A stretch of 64,000 nucleotides of DNA, from assembly GCA_009741485.1 (NCBI GenBank), contig CM019217.1, positions 39,647,330 to 39,711,329 on the forward strand, written 5' to 3'. The position numbers were made by a program, and so were the translations under genes. The DNA comes from Malurus cyaneus samueli (Eukaryota > Chordata > Aves > Passeriformes > Maluridae). Shown in pieces: positions 40,278-52,900 of the stretch. The notes beneath the pieces were generated by a model. That model was not told where the DNA came from. It saw only the letters and a program-made list of their open reading frames with translations, and made no database searches. Numbering within the stretch: position 1 is the first letter of the stretch; each line of letters starts with the position of its first letter.

Positions 40278-41312
40278 GTTGTCTACTTTTTTAAAATAAT
40301 GTTTCATTTCAGATATCTGAGGGAATGATTTTCTCACCTAGACATGCTTCAAAATCACTGTGATGGTGAATGGATCAAAATGTTGGTGGAAAAATCATTG
40401 ATAATGGAGCACACTGGGTCAGTCTGAAACTGATGGATTGCAGCAGCTCCTGAGGACATTTATGCTACTTTCTTCTGTTTGAGAAAATGATGATGTTAAT
40501 ATGGTTATAACCTACAATATAAATTTAAATAAATTGAAGTGACACTCTGTATATACTGTAGAAAATTTAGTTTTAGAACATTGATTACATAGCAACTTCA
40601 TTTTTCTTTTCCCATTTTCACACAATACAAGCAAATTTAGGGTGTTGACTTTAGTGTTAAATATTCATTCTGAGGCAAGGAGATTTAATGATACAATTTC
40701 TTTTACTGTTTATGGAAGACTATGTGGTTAAACCCTGTTCAGGTGTCATGATTAATTTACTTTTGTATTCCTGAAAGGATCATTTCTAGTCTAGGAGAAT
40801 TACAGACTACAATTCAGTGAATTGAAAAGAGAAAGAATTACAAGTGACTTCACTTGGAGATAAAAAAAACATTTGGAGAAAAAATTGTTTTGACATTCTC
40901 AAGGAAATGCTGAAGCCAAGTAAATATTAAATAATAGACCATTTTAGCTCAGCTTTTTCTGTGTAATTTTATATTTTCTCCTTCTTTTCCAGCAAATATG
41001 TGCACTTCCCCACCAGTTTTTTAAGGTAGGACTGTTAGGATGTAGAATCTGATTCTTTAAGGAAACAGTTTGTGGTTGAACTGTGTCATGGTTTTACTTG
41101 GTCCGATTTTTAACATTAAAATTCTTTCACTTAATTGTTGTGAATTATCCTCAATGACAAATTTATTACAAAGATCTAGAGCAGACACAGGTATAGAATA
41201 GACTGCTGTGCCACTGGTAAATCTTTTGCTTCTTCCCTCCCTTTCCCAGATGGACTTTGTATGGCTTTTACACAGAAAATTTGCGTGTTTTGGAACCCAA
41301 ACATTACCTAAG

Positions 41313-41860
41313 TGTCTGGTTTCCTGGTTTCAGATAGTATAAAGTTAATTTTCTTTCTAGTGGCTGGCACAGTGCTGTGTTTTGGATGTAGGATGAGAGT
41401 AATGTTGATAACACACTGCTGTTCTAGCTGGCACTGAGCAGTGCTTACTTTAAGTCAAGGATTTTTTTGGCTTTTCATATTGTCCCACTCCCCAAAGAGA
41501 GTGGGGACACAAGAAGCTGGGAGGGGACACAGCCAAGGCAGTTGACCCCACTGACCAAAAGGATAGACTATACCATATGTCATTGTTGTGAATGATAAAA
41601 TTGGGGGGGAATTGGCCAGGTGTTGAGGGCTGCCTGGGCATTGGCCAGCAGGTGGTGAGAAATTGTGCTGTGCATGATTTGTTTTGTATATTCTTTCATT
41701 ATTAGTATTGTTTTCATATCTTTTTCTGTCCTGTTACACTGCCTTTCCCTCAATGCACAAGTTTTACCTTTTTTTTTCTCATTCTCTCCCGCCTTGCTCT
41801 CATCAGGAGTGAGTGAGCAGCTGTGTGGTGGTTGACTCCCCACTGGGTTCAACTGCACCA
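41313..41860 (+). mobile_element. Solo avian ERV LTR, plus orientation (same family as 30.05-30.64 kb)
   Basis: Starts 'tgtctggtttcctggtt' and ends near 'gggttcaactgcacca'. Matching blocks to the reverse complement of the 30.05-30.64 kb LTR appear in the same order: 'agttaattttctt', 'gttgataacaca', 'ctgagcagtgcttac', 'caagaagctgggagggg acacagcca' and 'actgaccaaa..gatagactataccatatg', then a 'gagtgagtgagcagctgtgtggtg' tail near the 3' end. The TATA region is decayed ('gataaaat'). No proviral internal region is recognised on either side. The ORFs here (41450-42096 minus, 41823-42062 plus) are not genes. Confidence 0.85.
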
Positions 41861-43653
41861 CCAGATTCAGCAGAGCATAGGTTGGTTTTCCACTGTATTT
41901 CATCTCTTCTCACCGAGAACAGAGACTTCCAGAACTCCACTGCAGTGCCATATCCTCCAGACATGCTTTGTTCATAGCACAGGCTACATGGAACAGGGAA
42001 AAGTCCTCCTTTCCTCAGCACCAGGTCACTGGGAGCAGCTCTGTCACCGAGCAAAGCAGTGACTGGGGGGCTCATTGAGAAAATGTGTCTCAGCAATCCT
42101 AAGTTTGGCTCAAAGTCCTGCTTGGAAACAAGACTGGTCCTATTGCCATCTTCTCTGGAAGCTTATGATTAAAGAATAAGATATGAGGGAAACTGGCCCT
42201 GTGTCCTCAAACTGAGCTCATGGTCTCAGAAGCTGGGCTCTGTGCTGTGGAGGAGGAGAGCTGTTTGCTTGGCTCGCTGGATCCTGATGTGATCCATGCA
42301 GAAGAGCAGGAGGGCTCACACAGTCTGTGCCATTGACCCAGCTCTGCCAGAGAAATGTGCATTGAGCAGTGGGAATCAAGAGGCTGAGCTGATAACTTCT
42401 AAGCTTCCTAAGCTCTCTGCTTATCTCTTTACTCCCACATAACGTGATTGCATTTAAAGGAGCAGAGGTCTACACTGTATTCTCACAGGTTACCGGTATT
42501 TCTTCATGAAGGGTGCAAATTTTTCATTTGCTGCAATTGCTGGAATAATGAAACCATATTATTCTATTATATGTACACAAGAAAAAAGAGAAGAAAAAAT
42601 GGTCAGGTCCCTAACAGAAATATTTTCTATTTCTCCTTTATATCTGTGCCTTCGCAGAGGAATTTTGCATGTGTGGGAGATGACAGAAATATAATATAGA
42701 TGTTCAGCTGAAGTGCCATGACCAAACAAAAGGAACATCACAGAAATAAAATACAAAGATTAATAGCAGCAGAAGGATGGAAAGGTCTAACTATTGTTAT
42801 TACAGTTAAACATGAAACATTTTTCTCTCAGGTTTCTGTTTTCTGAAGACAGGGATGGTAACTCATTCCCTAGCCACTGTCACACCGGATAAAATGTTCT
42901 TTTTATCAACTTCAGATCCAGCCAGTATATCTCTCGCAAACTTGCTTCTTGTTTGTGCTCTGCACAAAATTATTTTCCAAAAGAATGACTTCTGGGAAGA
43001 TCAAGTGGGAGTTGCTTTTGCAAGCTGGGATCAATTCAGCTATCTTTTTGTAAGCTAGTTCAAAGTCATACTGTGAAAAGCATCCCTTTAGAAAACTTAA
43101 TTTTTCTTTAGCTAAATACTCAGTTAAAATTTTAAATGAGGTGAGTTGATCAGGCTAACAAAGTATTTGTCAAAAAAAGACAGAAATTATCTACATTGTG
43201 AGCCATATCTTCCATTTGATTTCATTTGTGAATTCCATGTTGTGCATTTACCCTAAATGAAAGAGTAAATTGGATTTGTCCCAAAAGCTTAGATTAAAAG
43301 TCTTCAAAAATATATATATGTAAGGCACACTTTTCAGTTTATTTTTGGAAAATTGCTTCTAGTTTTATGAACACATAAACTCCAATAAAAGAGCCTGAAT
43401 ATTGTCTCAGTGTTGCTGAATAAATCAGAAGGTTATGCTGCTAAATTCTATAATTTGGTTGCCTCTGGTAGCTAGTAAAATTACTCAGATTGAATTAATT
43501 TTTTTACTTTCCTTAAATTTGTTCTTGTTTTTACTTATACAGGTGTTTCAAGTTACCTAATTTTTACCATTACACAAGGACATAAAAGTTCTCCAACAAT
43601 CATGAATTTAATTGAAGGATCATAACCACATTAGGCACCAGAGATAGAAGATT
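41861..43653. other. Intergenic DNA, moderately GC-richer start, no gene seen
   Basis: The first 550 bases after the LTR (to about 42420) are less AT-rich than their surroundings and could hold decayed repeat or ERV sequence, but I recognise none. The rest is AT-rich with no supported exon. Confidence 0.4.
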
Positions 43654-45222
43654 TCAGTCTCTTAAACTCTTGGGATGCTTTGTTCTGTTTGGTTTTATGG
43701 TCTGCACCACTGCAATACCATTCACATCCCGTGTTACTGTAGCTCCAATGATCTGACTAATTGCAACAGACAAAAGACAGGGTTTAGTGATTGTGGATGG
43801 ATAACTGAACTTTCTGAATAGAAAACTAGATTTCAAATTCTTTATGCCACCATGTTCAGTAGTATTTTCCCTGTAGGTTCCCAGAATAGCAAAGCAGACA
43901 ATTTTCATCACAATAAAGAAAATTGCTGCCATTTCAGGTCAACATGAGGCAAGCCTATAGAAAAGTCCTTTTAAGTTACCTCTTGACAAATGGGAAGTAA
44001 AAATGGTGTTCACTGTTGTGAGCCTCTTCTATGTCACAATTAAGCCTATTTCCTGTCAGGATATCCCAGCTCTTGTTGCAGTTATCCATTCTTCTTTGTT
44101 CCACATGCCAGAGGTGTCTCCAAGCTGTGTGTAATTGTTGTTTTGCTGTCTTGTTGAGCAACCCTGTTAATACATCGGGTACAGCACAATAATCAATTAA
44201 TAATTGCACTACAAGATGTGTTCTGTAGATACTGATACTGATGTGAGACTTGGAAAAGAATTCAGAAAACTGTAACTTCAATTTTTCCATATGCTGTGCT
44301 TATCTAGAAAGGAAGGTACAAAGATTAAGGCCAAATGAATGATGGAAGTATTAAACCCCTTAACTGAGATAATCTGTTAGCCACTGTCTTAATTGTGCAA
44401 GGAAGGACTGACAAATATAGCACTTTTTTCAATCGAAAGGGAGTTGATCTCTTCCTTAATGGCCAAATCATAGAAGAAAATAAAGCTTTTCAGTAAGATG
44501 ACAAAGGGCTTCTGAAAGACAAATACAGAACATAGTCCAGATTCCTTCCAAACATTTTTAGAAAAGGAAGAAAAAAGAGTCTGTGCAAGAGAAAAACTTC
44601 CAGTACTGTATTTTCTTTCTACCTAACACAAGGGAGGGTGGATATGTATGATCTTCCCCTTTCAGCATTTTCTTTGCTGTTTATGTCAAACCATAGAAAA
44701 AAATAGGAACAGCTCCATGAAAAACCTTTCACAAGGGAAGACACTTTAAATCTTGTATTGTGCTGATTGTTTTCCTTGATTTACTTTTCCCATCTACCTC
44801 TAAAGGGTTGAGGTAATGATCCTAGCATGTAAGAGGTCAACTTTGGAAACATTTCTAACTCTAATGCACATGGATACTCATTGTTACCATGGAAGCAGAT
44901 AAAGCCATTGATTGCTGAGTATATCAGCAGTTACCAGTGCAGCAACCAGCCCAACAAGGTAGTTAAATAAATTAGACAATAAATCCAAACAGCAATACTC
45001 GAAGATGTTGCAATATCTGGTATCTGATTTGCCCTCTTTGTCTTGGCTGCTGTCACAGGTTTCAGCGAGCTTTTTCAAAATTAAAATTATCTTTTGGAGT
45101 GTCAGTTGTTGTAAGTAGTGGTCCCTTGCTTGTAAGGACATGAACTTCCATTTTCCATAGGAATTCCTAATTGCAATCTCGATGGTATAGTCTGAGGCTG
45201 GATTAAAGGAGTGAATATGTTG
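43654..45222 (-). pseudogene. Unrecognised candidate three-exon coding region (gene, relic or chance)
   Basis: On the minus strand three open segments can be spliced in frame: A, 45222-44935, ending CTG before GTAACT; B, 44293-43980, after 'agcacag' and ending AAGAG before GTAACT; C, 43870-43654, after 'gaacctacag' and ending TGA. Introns would be 641 and 109 nt. Junction A/B is phase 0 and B/C is phase 2. B plus C would encode 176 residues with sequons NKT, NKS, NTT and NRT and several cysteines; segment A includes D-Y-T-I-E-I-A and a Cys-rich E-Y-C-C stretch. An ATTAAA lies about 50 nt after the stop. I recognise no family. The acceptor before A is poor, and alternative frames in A are also partly open. 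It could be a lineage-specific secreted protein, a decayed gene, a retroviral remnant tied to the LTR upstream at 46.2-47.3 kb, or coincidence. Confidence 0.15.
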
Positions 45223-46180
45223 CTACTATACCACATAGATATCACCAGAATCCTTCTTGGGTTCTTGTCAAGATTGAAACGCTAAACAAAAGAGATGTGT
45301 GGGGTATTTGGTGGAAGATACCTGAGAATATCTAAATACACATATTGTAACAGAAGAGTTTTAGATTGTATTGTGTAGGTGTATAAGCAAATGTGACTCA
45401 AGCCACATAGACAATGGTTAATGTAAGCACTTAGTCTTGAGAGGTGAAAATATTTTATTAAGATTAGTGATGCTTTTCAGGGCAAGAATCCAAGTTAGAC
45501 ATATCTGGATTTCTGCATTAAGCCCTAAAAGAGGTTGGTGCTAGGAGGTCATTACAGTGTGCCACAACTTACGTTTTAGTATGGCTTTGCTGCCTGGAAT
45601 GGTTAATTCAAAATTTATCAGTAAAAAATCTCTGAGGAAAGTAATAATGTAAAGAGGAAATTGAAAAAAGTAGAAGAAAAGAAATTTGAATTTGAAATAA
45701 AGACAGAACTTCTTACTGCTGTCTCAGCTTCTCATTTCTTGTTTGTAAGATAATGAAGATGTCAAAACTTTTCCTTAAACACAAAATGTTCTTTCTTTCC
45801 CATAGAAGCTATAAAAATGTCAAGAAAAATCAGAAACTGCTCAGAGCCCATAAAATAGGCCTGTTATAAACTCCTTGCCACATTTATGAAGAGAATTATT
45901 TATTTAAAATATTTATTTTAGCTCTAACAGCCCAGTTTTTACTCCACTTGTGATACTATAGCTATTTTTTTAAATGATTTCTCCCTTTGCCCCAAATAGT
46001 AAAAAAACCAGCTCAGAAAAGCAGCTACCTTTTATTTTGGAAATGGGAGTTCAGTGCCTGGGCAGGTCAGTATCTCATATCACAACATGCTGCTGACATG
46101 CTAACGGTACAGTGTAAAATGAGATTTTCCCCCCAGCTGCACAATCAGCCTTTAAATTATTCTCCAGCTGAGCTGACCCT

Positions 46181-47276
46181 TGTGCTGGGTTGAAGCACAG
46201 TTGGATGTCAGGTGCCCACCAAATCTGCTCTGTCGCTCCCCTCCCCAGCTGCACAAAAATGCAATGAAAGGCTCATGATCTGAGATAAAGGCACTCACCA
46301 ATTACTGCCATGAGCAAAACAGGCTCGACTGGAGCAAATAAGGTGAATTTATTACCAATCAAATCAGAGTATGTAATGAGAAAGGAAACCAAATCTTACA
46401 AACACCTTCCCCTCTGCCATCTCTTCTTCCAAGGCCTAACTTCACTCACAATTTTCTCTATCTCCTCCCCATCATCAGTGGTGCAGGGAGACAGGGAATG
46501 GGGGCTGCAGTCAGTTCATCACACGTTGTCTCCACTGTTCCTTCCTCCCCAAGGGAAGGACTCCTCACACTCTTACCCCATTCCAGCATGAGGTTCCTTC
46601 CACAGAAGAAGTGTCCTACAAACTTCTTAAACACAAGTCCTTCCCACAGTCTGTGATTCCCCACAAACAGCTCCAGCATTGGTCTCTTTCACTCTTCCAC
46701 AGGGTTCAGTCCTTCAGGAACAGGCTGCTCTGGGGATGGGATCATAAATCCTGCCAGCAAGCCTTCTCTGGCGTGTGCTCTTCTCTCCATAGGACCACAG
46801 GTCCTAAAGAAGCCTGGGAAGTGTAGGCTTCCCACAGGATCACCCTCCTTCAGGCATCCATTTGCTCCATCAAGTGAACCTCCATGGGCTGCAGGGGCAC
46901 AGCTGCCTCCCCATGGACTTTAGGCTCTGCTCTGGCACTTGGAACACCTCCAGCCTCTCCTTATTCCCTGACCTCCATGTCTGCAGGGCTGTTTCTCTCA
47001 TACATTCCCACTCTTCACTGGCTCCAAGTGCCATTTGTGCAGCTTGCTTGCCCCTTCTTAAATCTGTTATCCAGGCAGCCCCACCACCATCGCTGCTGGG
47101 CTCAGCCTTGGCCAGCAGTGGGTCTGTCCTGGAGCTCGTTGCCATTGGCTCAGTTGGACATGGGGGAAGCTTCTGGCAGCTTCTCACAGGAACCACCCCT
47201 GTAGCTCTCCCTGCTCCTAAAATCTCACCACCTAAACCCCATACAACTCTTTTGGTTTCAAACCATCCAGCTGACA
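46181..47276 (-). mobile_element. Long (about 1.1 kb) solo avian ERV LTR, minus orientation
   Basis: Bounded by 'tgtgctgggttgaagc' at 46181 and 'ccatccagctgaca' ending at 47276 (TG...CA). On the minus strand it runs from an upstream promoter part (around 47.1 kb), through 'ttaagaaggggcaag' and a GC-rich middle made of degenerate repeats of phrases such as 'ggagcagcctgtt' and 'gtggggaatcac', to 'gtgatgaactgac', 'tttgattggtaataaatt' (an AATAAA poly(A) signal near 46345) and a 3' end with 'tggtgggcacctgac'. I recognise this arrangement from a long LTR family common in songbirds and other birds. No internal proviral genes flank it. The long ORFs at 46862-47338 (+), 46870-47439 (-) and 46884-47204 (+) are by-products of its GC-rich composition. 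Confidence 0.85.
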
Positions 47277-49798
47277 CCTCTTTAGCTGTTGGGCTTCTCA
47301 CTAAGCTGGATTTTATTAATGGCGTCTCAGCACACTGACAAGCATCCTGTTCCGAGATCACTTTTAATTGTTTGTGATGTGTAAGTGGAACATCAGTGAC
47401 ATCCCGTGGCAGCACACAGACAAGCTGTGTTTTGGACACCTTGAGGGATGAGTGTCATGAATTTGCCTCTCTTTTCTTAGGATTTGGCTCAAGGTCTGCT
47501 TCTGGAGAGCTCTGCATGTTTTGTGTTTCCTGGCTTTAATAGCAGGTGAACAAGCTGTTACTGCAGCATTATTTAACAAGCAGTAAAGGATGAACCAGAT
47601 TAATCTCAATTATCAGATACTGACTCAGAGAACAAGTTATCTCATATAAAATGTTGTGCCATCCTGTGGGATTTTTTTTTAATACCTAAGCAGAATTTAC
47701 CAGAATTGCCAAACAATAAAGAAATTAATTTCACAGGAGTGTATAGGGGAAATGATGAACTATGGCAGAGCTAAAGTATTGTTTGGCAATACCATTGCAA
47801 AATTTTCTGTTTGTTTTATTAAGGTGACAGAACTTAGAGAATTGAATGCAGAGTGTAGTAGTGTACTATTTGAAAAAGTGGTATTATTTAAATAAGTAAA
47901 TTTATAGGTCCTTCGCCAGACAATGGAGGCCATTGTAAACATTGTAAATCAGTCATTTAAAGTATCTTCTAAAATAAGAAAGACACAAGAAATTCAGCAT
48001 TAAACATTTATTTACGTACCCTGTTGAGTCTGCCTTGGAGAGCAGCTGCTTATCTACCATGTGACTAAAATGCAATTATGCTGCCCTGTTTTCAGGAGAT
48101 GTATCAGATATGGTAATGTCCGTAGTGCAGGGAGCAAGTCAGGACTATCAGATTTTATTTCTTAATAATTTAATCTGAATATTGTCTCTAGAACTTGACT
48201 TTTCAGCTTTCATTGTGAGTTATTTTAAAATGTTTTTAATTCCATGAGAGTGAGTGAAAACAAAGCTGAATATGCGTGTAATCAGTGATTATTTTGCTCC
48301 TAAACTTTTCTATTTTCTGCAGATGGGGAAATACAACACATTCAGTGTACTATGCCTAAAGACTTTATTTGCCCTATTTCTCACAGAAAATACAGACATA
48401 TTACAGATTAATAAATTCTTTTTTTAAATTTTATATCAGTAAAGAACACCTACTGTTCTCTTGAGTCCATGCAAGTCTTTTGATACACATGTAAACAAAG
48501 AGAAATCCTTTGACACCAGCATTAGATTAATGAAAATGAGACTGCTAGAAGAAAACAGAGAATAGCATTTAACTAACATAAACTTCTCTTCAGGAACATT
48601 GTTCCAGCTCAGCAACAATTTGTCCAATAGGAAAGATTAGGAGATATTCCCAGTACCTAGAGGCTGTTTCTCCTCTGAAGAAAATGGCCTCAACCCATCA
48701 TGCACTGAATATTCTGTTTCCAGGGGTATCTCAATAATTCAACATTTTTGCTGTTCCAATTGGGAGGAAAAGAAAGTTTTGCCATGATCAGAAAAATGGG
48801 TAAACTAGATGATTTTTATGTTGACAGAACCTCTTGCTGATTCTAAAATATTGTGTAAGGTACTTCATAGGTTAATAAAGGGCTTAGAATAATGTGTGCT
48901 GTGTTGGCCGAAACCTTGTTTGGCTGACATTTTTCTTCCTTGTTTGCGTGTGGCAGTGATGCAAATAGTGATGTATGAGTGGGAAACAGATCAAATTGAT
49001 GAATTGAATAAAAATTAATATCTTTTTTTTTATATGAGAGTATCAGAGTAGATACAAAGAAAAAAATTTCAATTTTTATCTGAGCCAACACTGTAAAGGA
49101 AATAAGCCCATGAAAGTTAAGTTAATTTCTGATTTCTCAAGAGAATTCATGGTCAGATTTGTTCTATTTGCTATGAAGATAAATTCTGGTTTTCTGTGAC
49201 AAATGGCTATTTGTGTGTACAGGAAAGGAAGATGCAGTCAAAAGAAAAATTCCATTTATAACTGCATTTGACATGCTCCTTGTTTTACTCAGATTTATTT
49301 GAAAGAGTGAGGAAATAATGCCTGATAAATCCATATGACTATGGTATCATGTGATGATCCAGAAGGGAAAAATTGAAAAAAAATCCAAAACAAACCTCCA
49401 AGCAACATCCAAGTATGAAGCAGAAAGGGCAGAAGCTTTTTTCAGGGAGTGGGAAGTTCATGAAAATATTTACTAAAATTGTTTTCCGTCTGTATTTATT
49501 TCACTAAACCAAAGAAATACCTTTTATTTTCTTGCATGTAAGGGGAAAATCTTCAAAACACACCTGTCACGTCTACTCTCCCAACTGATTCATAGCTTTT
49601 ACTACAAATGCTTTGCATCTGATATTGTTAATTTTAGACTGTCACTGTGACTTCCCAGCTTTTTTCCCCAACCCTCTGCTGAATCAACCTATATATTAAA
49701 AAATGGTAATGTTGAAAGGTTCATTATCAGTACAACTTAGTTGCTCACTATATAAGAATTTAACTCCTAGAATTTGCATCTCCTATTCTGCCAGAGAG
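47277..49798. other. Intergenic DNA, no gene seen
   Basis: AT-rich sequence. The ORFs present (47364-47609, 47760-47942, 48436-48627 and 48843-49091, all minus) are short and show no recognisable motif. No repeat element recognised. Confidence 0.5.
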
Positions 49799-49966
49799 CT
49801 TGTCCAGAGAGGTTGTGGACTCCCATCCCTGGAGATGTTCAAGGCCAGGCTGGATGAGTCTCTGAGTAACCTGGTCTGGTGGAAGGTATCCCTGCCCATG
49901 GCAGGGGCATTGGAACTAGATGATCTTTAAGGTTTCTTCCAACCAAAATAATTCCGTGATTCTATA
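49799..49966 (+). mobile_element. CR1-type LINE 3' tail
   Basis: Contains the diagnostic CR1 3' series 'ccagagaggttgtggactcc', 'atccctggagatgttcaagg', 'ccaggctggatgagtc', 'gaactagatgatctttaagg' and 'ttccaaccaaaataattc', ending 'cgtgattctata', the CR1 terminal repeat. It is 5'-truncated to about 170 bases. The ORF at 49703-49930 overlaps it and is not a gene. Confidence 0.93.
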
Positions 49967-52900
49967 ATTTTTTAAATAAGATTCTCACAATTTTTCAGGT
50001 TTAGAGCATGACTTGCAAAATCCATTTTTGGGCATTTCGAAACATTTTGTTTCTGCAGGCATGATTTCCTTTGGACCTAGTGACACAAGGGAAAAAGGTT
50101 GATATTAGTCATATCTTCATAGAAAATATTTCAACATCTTTACTCACACAGAAGAGCTGAATTCCCTACATTTTTCCAGGTGATGACAAGCTATTACTTT
50201 ACAGATGTTACCAATGAATGTACTTGACTACATTGATCAAGAGCAAGTGGAAACTACATTTTAACTCATTCTTGCTCTTTTATTTGGGTGTCTTCTATTT
50301 TTCTGATGAGTGCTGTCAAACACTCTGACATGTAGATTGTCCCAGCCAGAGGTAACCCCATCCTCAGTTCCAGCAATATGAAAGCTGTGAGAGCAGAGAC
50401 ATTTTTATTCAAAGCTTGGTATAATAAGGCTTAATATGGATGAATTACTGGTGTTACCACAACATTTCAGAAAATGTGACTTGGAGAGATTTTCAGCCTG
50501 CAACTCTTTCTGTTAATTTTGTGGGGATATTATGGTGATTCTATGATCATGTTTATCTTTCTAGAGATAAATTTTGTTGGACTATGAAATTAGGCCTCAT
50601 TAAATACACCTGTCATGGAATTAGCTGGAGGTGTGACAACCCACAAAATCCCATTTCAATGCTCCTATGCTGTGTCTTAAGTAATCAAGGACAAACCATC
50701 ACAACTGGAATGGAAGAAGACCATTTTGCTTTCTGTAGGTGCTCTTAAGGTAAGAAAAAAACAATTCTGGATGGTAAACAGCACAGTGTCTGAGTTTTTA
50801 CATTGTCCAGGTTTTACCCTAATCTTTATGTATGGGCTGTTGAAATTATCTTATAAGCTTGAATTATAGTACAAACATTATCACTTTGTAGTAATAATGA
50901 CAGACACTCTTTGTCTTGAAAATTGGCAAATATTCCTTAAGTATCTAAGTTCCAACTTCTGAGATGTTGTGAAATATTTCTGTTATTTTTGAGTGCTGAT
51001 GGAGTCCCCCTGTAGGTAAAAGAGAATACTTTTGTTAGTAAATTGTCAACTGTATGTCTGGAAAATAGAGGTCAGAGTAAACTGGAAATCAATTATAAAT
51101 GCTTTAGGAAATCTCTGAATTTTTGCTTGATTGTGGCTCCATTCTTTCAAAGATTTAAGTAGAGAATGGTTTGGAGAACTTGTTTTCATTTAAATCCACC
51201 TAACTTCCATCTGTCTGTGCATATTTTTGGTGAAAGATCATTTTTTTTGCATGAATCTCTAAATCTACTGCTCTGCTGTATTTCATAAGCCTGACACATA
51301 AGAGATTATTCTACAACTTACTTCTATTTTTATGAGTGGTTTACAATAAATAGTCCGCTACTGTAAAATCAATAAAACTTACTATTTTGATAACTTGTTT
51401 TATCTGATCAAGTAGGAAAGATCTGTGCAATGGTTTTAAAAGTTGCATAATATATTATTGAAACATACAGGTGTCAATATGGTACATGAAAGGATTTGAA
51501 CTGTCAGTATAGTGTTTTGTAACAAATATAACTGAAGGCAAACTTCATTTAAAGAACACATCAAGACTGCAAAGTCAAACATTGGAAAACTATGAAATGC
51601 AGAACTCAGCATGAATGTTTATTTTCTTCTCTCACTTCAATTATAATTACATACTGCTTCCTCAGGTCTCCTCTCCTTTACTGGTAGGAAGAATGGGTCT
51701 GATTATAATTTATAATTGTCTCTGTGAAAAGAAAATGTGCGCTGGAACACATATTTATCGCAGAAAAGGTAGGCAAGAGCCCCCTACCTTAATATGTATC
51801 AATTTTACTCATAATGAGGAGACAGAAAACATATATGGGGGAAAAACCAGGTTTTTTTGATTCAGCAAACTGTGTTCTTCCTCATTCAGGACAGGTGGTG
51901 GTACCAGGGCAGTGTTCAAGTTACTGGTGTATTCCAGCACTGCCTTAAGGAGTTCCTCCTTTAGCACTTGAACTGGATGGAAGACCCAGACCACAACACA
52001 TTGAGACCACAACGCTAAGCCAGTGAACACAAGTTATATATCTAAAGAATATGTGTCTGGATATCTGTCCTGATTTCAACCAATGTGATTCTTCAGAGAC
52101 CTAGCCTGGATTCAAAGCCTTCATGTTCTGAGGCTGACACAGAAACCTTACCTTCCTGATCCCCTCCATTATCCAGATGAATGGTGTTCCTTATTTACCT
52201 TGTCCTCTGCAAGAAAGGATTCCTAAAGGCACACTGTTGGATTTCAGTATTTCAGGGTAGGATGTACGCAGGCCTCCTCGTAGTTGAAATGGTTCTTTGC
52301 TATGAAATATCAGCATGTAAATTTGAAATAAACCTTAGACACTTAAAATAACTTTCTCCTGCTTACCATGAGCCCCATTCTAGTCCCATCAAAGCACGGC
52401 AAAATCTCAGCACTTCAATGCCATCAAGACTAAGAGCTACATGTGGCTTTAAAAACTGTATTAGTACTGTCTTACACTTAGATGGCATAAAGATTCCCCA
52501 AATCCCACAGTGCTTTTCTGAAAAATACCTGTTTCTAAATACTAGTGCAAACAGGACAATGTGAGGCTACATAACCTGCAGAGCTGAATAGAATAGAACT
52601 TTACGTGGCCATGCCAGTATAATAGTGCTCACAGCTTGCAATTTGCTGTAGATACTGCTACTCCAATAAAGAAGCAGTGCTTTATCTCTTCAGAGAGCAC
52701 AATACCAGCACAGAGCAGGGGGCTGCCACACAGTCCTCCTGCAAGATGTGGGGAGAGTGCCACTGAATTAAGCAAGGAGCTGCAGGTATCTCAGTAATCC
52801 TGCTGTGAGCAGGGTCATCGTCTCTCAGCCAGCATTATATATCTGCAACCTCCAGCAGCTCCTTAGGAACCACAGCACATTTGAAGGTTCATGATTTTGT

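Larger units (their letters stand above)
36077..41312. other. Intergenic DNA, no gene seen
   Basis: AT-rich sequence with a short minisatellite (36935-37024) and a (GTT)n run (40256-40277). ORFs such as 36277-36615 (-), 39052-39240 (-) and 39290-39520 (-) have no recognisable family features or splice context that I can support. Confidence 0.5.

Noticed and set aside
44480..44560. Possible extra exon between segments A and B of the 43.65-45.22 kb candidate (acceptor 'ttgtctttcag')
   Set aside because: In the phase needed to join the other segments it meets a stop within a few codons.
46862..47439. Overlapping 158- and 189-codon ORFs on opposite strands
   Set aside because: Both are inside or running out of the long ERV LTR, in its GC-rich repetitive part. 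Coding on both strands at once is not plausible.
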